Below are positions 62,798-64,000 of a stretch of DNA of 64,000 nt, one piece after another. This DNA is from Westerdykella aurantiaca (Eukaryota > Ascomycota > Dothideomycetes > Pleosporales > Sporormiaceae): positions 8,308,001 to 8,372,000 of the forward strand of contig JASJFJ010000002.1 of NCBI GenBank assembly GCA_030412805.1, in the 5' to 3' direction. The notes beneath the pieces were generated by a model. That model was not told the origin of the DNA and made no database searches. It saw only the letters and a list, made by a program, of their open reading frames with translations. Numbering within the stretch: the first letter of the stretch is position 1; each line of letters opens with the position of its first letter. The position numbers were made by a program, and so were the translations under genes.

Positions 62798-63597
62798 ATG
62801 GGCGCACTGGGGAACCTGATTCCGCTCGTCATCCTGTTCCTCTTCGTCGGAGGGGCGGCGTGGGTGGGGTGGCAGGTACGGCATTCCTCTTCCTCCTTCT
62901 CCTAACCAGCCTCCACTATTTCCCCTCCGCCCTCCCTTTCTTCCCCCCAGGACTCCGAAAACGAGAAGAAAAAGAAACCAATCCACCTCGATTCGAAAGC
63001 TCCGATCCCACTCCCAATCCCAACCCCCCCGCCAACCAAGAAAAGGGAAAGGAAAAGAACACCAGCTAACACCACCCCCACGCGACAGATCTACCTCTAC
63101 TCGAACCAGCTCGCGACGCGCGGCGTGCGCAAGATGGAGAAGAAGAACATCGTCTTCACCAAGGACGGGGCGAGGGTGGGCGTCAAGGAGGTGCAGGCCG
63201 AGGAGTACGCGGATCGGACGCAGAGGTGTGTTTTGCTCCTGGTTCTCGTTCTCGTTTTGTTGGGTGGTGGTGTTGGGGATGATGGGGAGTTGGTGTGGAA
63301 GGGCGGAGGAGAGACGGGGAGGCGGGGAGGGAGGGATACTGCGATGTTAATGGGAGGAGAAAAGGGGGGTATATGCCGCATAACTACGCTAACAGAATCA
63401 CCAGGGCGTTCGTCAAGACGTGGAACGCGGCGTACGAGGACCGGAGGTACGTTCTCCCTTTCCCTTTCCCGTATCCATCCCCATCCACCTTCCAACTTGC
63501 TCGCCTCGACTCCCTCGTGAGCAACGTACATGCTAACCCCGACCCTGCTCAAAGACCACCAATCTCCCGCACCACTTCTTCGTCGCAGAAACGATGA
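62798..63597 (+). CDS. Small conserved fungal single-pass membrane protein, spliced
   Basis: The proposed short form has exons 62798-62875, 63089-63225, 63396-63446 and 63555-63597 (102 residues); all introns are GT...AG. Residues 7-25 (LIPLVILFLFVGGAAWVGW) form one membrane segment close to the N-terminus. The following YLYSNQLATRGVRKMEKKNI and KDGARVGVKEV resemble, from memory, a short uncharacterized protein family of ascomycetes with an N-terminal membrane anchor. A second acceptor at 62949-62950 would add 46 in-frame residues rich in Lys and Pro (148 in total). The last two introns rest on splice motifs and frame only. The function is unknown. Confidence 0.6.
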
Positions 63598-64000
63598 AAT
63601 GATGAAGTGCTTCCCATCTATTTCCCGCTCACCGCGGTGTTCATTCCGTTTTCCAAGGTAGACGTTCGGATTTGGCGAGTGTGGTAGGCTGTGCGTTCTG
63701 TTTGCTTTGGGACGGCCGATTCGGGCGTTCACTGCGAGCGGTGTCTCTGCATTGCTCGGGGTTTGTTCAGTTCATTGTTACTGTGCGGGTATATAAAGCT
63801 CATGGGGAGTTAGTATTCCCTTTTTCTTTCTGTCTTTGACTTCGCTCCCGCGAATATGTACATGTTCGCCTGCCGGCTCCGCGTCTACTTACCTACTCGT
63901 CCCTTTTTTTTGCCTTGGAGATGAATGACGTGATGTCCACCCACGATCCAAGCAAGCATCGCTGCATCGTCCACTATTCACGTAACTCCCTCCCGCATCA
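63598..64000. other. Right-edge flank
   Basis: This should begin with the 3' UTR of the small membrane-protein gene. A TATATAAA motif at 63790-63797 could belong to a gene starting beyond the window. No coding region with support is seen. Confidence 0.4.

Noticed and set aside
63097..63732. 211-codon minus-strand frame over the small membrane-protein gene
   Set aside because: It lies opposite exons and introns with good splice sites and is low-complexity Ser/Pro/Arg sequence.
1..64000. tRNA, rRNA or secondary-metabolite genes
   Set aside because: I looked for tRNA-like and rRNA-like segments and for biosynthetic enzyme motifs near the transcription factor and saw none; a short tRNA could still be missed by eye.

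Overview
The window looks like part of a filamentous ascomycete (Pezizomycotina) chromosome. Two GC-balanced edges (about 1-3,790 and 60,300-64,000) carry intron-containing fungal genes with 50-210 nt GT-AG introns. They flank a roughly 56 kb AT-rich block in which C:G has been converted to T:A on both strands, mostly at CpA/TpG. That pattern is the signature of repeat-induced point mutation (RIP). The class of fungus cannot be fixed from the sequence alone.

Layout. 1-1163 is the upstream region of a four-exon Zn2Cys6 transcription factor gene (1164-3444). From about 3.8 kb the sequence becomes RIP-degraded and is nearly all nested transposons. A RIPed pogo/Fot1-like DNA element (4354-11983) is split by a young Ty3/gypsy chromovirus, here called A1 (5876-11651). 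A1 has indistinguishable 194-bp LTRs, a TAGCA target duplication, an intact gag and a pol frame broken by one TAG. A second pogo-like element begins at 12228 and appears to resume at 58958-60549. Inside it sit tens of kilobases of nested LTR elements: E (host), A2, C and B, A3, F, and two copies of a 1,714-bp gag-only element (TG1, TG2). Other pogo elements are P3 (RIPed, 25301-27146), Q (not RIPed but with one stop codon, 21643-23497) and P (fully intact, 60620-62465). A small membrane-protein gene (62798-63597) lies to the right.

How the pieces relate. Target-site duplications allow the nesting to be reconstructed. A2 entered the 3' LTR of E, C entered the 3' region of E, and one B copy entered each of A2 and C. 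The segment of about 18795-27225 was then inverted by recombination between the oppositely oriented B copies. Four pairs of target duplications now face each other in opposite orientation, as this predicts. A3 entered the RT region of E, F entered the gag of A3, and TG1 and TG2 entered the integrase regions of E and A3. A1, Q and P show little or no RIP, so transposition has continued since the block was mutated.

The most notable items are the TSD-supported inversion, the gag-only element that shares its ends and primer site with family A, a perfect 13-bp hairpin over the gag stop codon of A1, an 89-bp leader minisatellite that varies between A copies, and antisense coiled-coil ORFs near the 3' end of B and C. 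All homology statements come from reading motifs; no database search was possible.
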